This document shows positions 41,260 to 42,280 of a stretch of 42,280 bases of DNA, one piece after another. A program made the position numbers and the translations under genes. Source of the DNA: Bacillus sp. 2205SS5-2 (lineage in GTDB: Bacteria > Bacillota > Bacilli > Bacillales > Bacillaceae_K); assembly GCF_037024155.1 (NCBI RefSeq), contig NZ_JAYKTS010000034.1, positions 1 through 42,280 on the forward strand. Reading direction: 5' to 3'. Position 1 is the first letter of the stretch. Each line of letters starts with the position of its first letter. A model generated the notes under the pieces. The model did no database searches. It was not told where the DNA came from and saw only the letters and a program-made list of their open reading frames with translations.

Positions 41260-41596
41260 TATCCGACTCCTTTTTCACTTCAGTATATTTCCTAAGGAAA
41301 AATGATAAATTTTGTAGTTTCTCTTCAATATCTGTTTGGAAATCTTCTAAATTTCTTTTTCCTTCTACAGTAATCTTGTACATCCTAATCGGTTTGTCTC
41401 TATTGGTTGTATCCAAATAAGACTCAACAGCACCTTCTCTCTCTAACTTTTTCAGTGTGCGATATATTATCGCACTATCAATCGGATTGAAAGGAAGCTC
41501 TTCCTCACATTTCCGAAGAAGTTTACCTCCATAACAATCTTCTTCAGCTAGAAATAACAAAAGAAATGCGCCTGTGTGTCGGCCTGTGTGTTTCAT
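41252..41596 (-). CDS. PadR-family transcriptional regulator
   Basis: A 114-residue regulator with the PadR winged helix: the start TGAFLLLFLAEEDCYGGKLL, the recognition part IDSAIIYRTLKKLEREGAVE, and the wing YKITVEGKRNLEDF. It ends with a short coiled helix, so it is of the small subfamily 2 type. AAAGGAGG lies nine bases before the ATG. It is first in an operon with two permease halves and probably represses its own operon. PadR proteins often control exporters of toxic compounds. Confidence 0.88.
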   Translation of the reverse strand: MKHTGRHTGAFLLLFLAEEDCYGGKLLRKCEEELPFNPIDSAIIYRTLKKLEREGAVESYLDTTNRDKPIRMYKITVEGKRNLEDFQTDIEEKLQNLSFFLRKYTEVKKESDND

Positions 41597-41630
41597 AACA
41601 TTGGACCTCCTTTAATGTTAAAACTGTATT

Positions 41631-42137
41631 CTATATTCTCGGTAAAAATAGGTTCTTGAATAAGGAAGTGCTTAGTGTTTGCTTGATTACTTCAATCTAA
41701 GATTTAGATTTATTTTGGGAGGAGGAATGACTATAAAGAAATCAATAACCTTTGAAGATGCCTCTGTCCGAATAGAACAGGTATAGAAAGTTATGAAAGA
41801 AACAAAGGATAGGTGTTTTTTCGAGGGTGATCAATGCATTTTGTACTTCTTTCCGTTGAAAATCAGTTGAACAAACCCATAATTCTTAATCACCATGCAA
41901 GTACCTTTGGTGTATTCGTTAAAACCTTTTGCACCACCGGATTAGAAGGGTTGAAGTTGAATCATTCACCTGGAAGACCTCTGCAGCATTCTCATGAACA
42001 AGAAAAGGTAGTGTACCAAACTATTGCAGAGAAGACGGTTATGGTTATCAATAATGTCCGTATTCATATGCAAAGCTTATTCATCTCTTTTTCGCAAGGA
42101 CACTCAGACCAACTTGAGCCCGTTTTTCTTTCACAAT
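41631..42137 (+). mobile_element. Remnant of an IS630-family element
   Basis: CTATATTCTCGGTAAAAATA at 41631 resembles the terminal repeat of the IS630 at 28879 (CTATATATTCGGTAAAAAAT). A broken transposase follows. The right end is missing because a dispersed repeat, and an IS110 within it, start at 42138. Confidence 0.65.
41727..42137 (+). pseudogene. IS630-type transposase with internal deletion and frameshift
   Basis: From ATG 41727 (GGGAGGAGG upstream) it reads MTIKKSITFEDASVRIEQV and a stop at 41787. The IS630-like sequence resumes after the stop (KVMKETKDR) and in another frame continues as a helix-turn-helix region ending GVFVKTFCTTGLEGLKLNHS with PGRPLQHSHEQEKVVYQTIA. It then jumps directly to a DDE-domain fragment (VMVINNVRIHMQSLF), where the intact element has VMILDNARIHHAK. 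About 200 codons between them are missing. The family is the same as the element at 28879 but the two are clearly different members. Confidence 0.78.
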
Positions 42138-42280
42138 GGCTCTTTTTATACGAAAATGGGTTTTGATGCTGATTTTGACACAAAAAAGCACCCTCCCTAA
42201 AATGGAATGACCATTTTTAAAGATTGGCTATGGCACCATTACTTGATTTAAGCTGGTTTTGATTTTTGGATATCTACCTC
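42138..42280 (-). mobile_element. Second IS110 copy inside a dispersed repeat, cut by the window edge
   Basis: GGCTCTTTTT at 42138-42147 is the repeat's terminus. The following 130 bases match the right end of the IS110 at 11808 with about 90 per cent identity by eye (ATACGAAAATGGG, TTTTGATGCTGATTTTG, CAAAAAAGCACCC, ATGACCATTTTTAAAGATTG). The orientation relative to the repeat is the same as in the other two copies. Confidence 0.85.
42248..42280 (-). pseudogene. IS110-family transposase, C-terminal end only (partial at window edge)
   Basis: On the minus strand the last residues read EVDIQKSKPA and a TAA, matching EIEIQESKPA of the copy at 11907. Whether the rest of the gene is intact lies outside the window; the type 'pseudogene' here only marks a fragment. 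Confidence 0.75.

Overview
The window looks like a chromosomal segment of a low-GC, Gram-positive Bacillus-type organism. The evidence is AT-rich sequence, strong AGGAGG-like ribosome binding sites with frequent GTG/TTG starts, two guanine-type purine riboswitches, a ykkC (guanidine-I) riboswitch, a GlcT antitermination target in front of ptsG, and the gene order moxR-DUF58-transglutaminase-guaA-pbuG, which matches yeaC-yeaD-yebA-guaA-pbuG of Bacillus subtilis. I cannot name the species.

Layout. 1-1.3 kb: a PfpI/DJ-1 protein and a VanZ-like protein. 1.47-2.63 kb: a tandem array of nine 127-bp units, each with a near-consensus sigma-A promoter and two copies of one 20-bp palindrome. 2.7-3.4 kb: remnants of a Dph6-type ATP-binding protein and an amidase, then a terminator. 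3.8-7.8 kb: a small sigma-70-family factor, an SGNH hydrolase with three cell-wall-binding repeats, a dead relative of it, and a membrane protein. 8.0-11.6 kb: a PAS-GGDEF-EAL protein downstream of a ketosynthase lacking one catalytic His. 11.8-13.5 kb: a broken IS110 element inside a small repeat. 13.6-16.7 kb: ptsG and glcT. 17.0-24.9 kb: pbuG, guaA (each with its own riboswitch), a TgpA-like transglutaminase, DUF58 and MoxR. 25.9-28 kb: nadE and a second DJ-1 protein. 28.2-30.1 kb: a deletion derivative of the IS110 and a 1.2-kb IS630 element. 30.3-33.5 kb: a TetR-controlled ABC-2 exporter operon with two palindromic operators. 33.8-34.8 kb: guanidine riboswitch and a pair of SMR guanidine exporters. 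35.9-38.2 kb: a membrane-fused alpha/beta hydrolase preceded by a possible leader-peptide attenuator. 38.7-41.6 kb: a small hydrophilic protein, a nucleotidyltransferase, and a PadR-controlled two-gene permease. 41.6-42.3 kb: an IS630 remnant invaded by the small repeat, itself invaded by a second IS110 copy cut by the window edge.

The theme joining the accessory parts is a family of roughly 145-180 bp repeats (at least 13 copies, two subtypes) with ends GGCTCTTTTCGTATAC / GCGAAAACAGCC. Five copies have matching or near-matching 8-bp flanking direct repeats. It therefore behaves as a MITE, probably mobilised by a transposase outside the window. All three IS110-type sequences sit at the same point inside the terminus of this repeat and in the same orientation relative to it, which suggests that the repeat is the programmed target of the IS110. 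Copies of the repeat have landed between regulatory leaders and their genes (guanidine exporter, hydrolase) and at the stop codon of pbuG.
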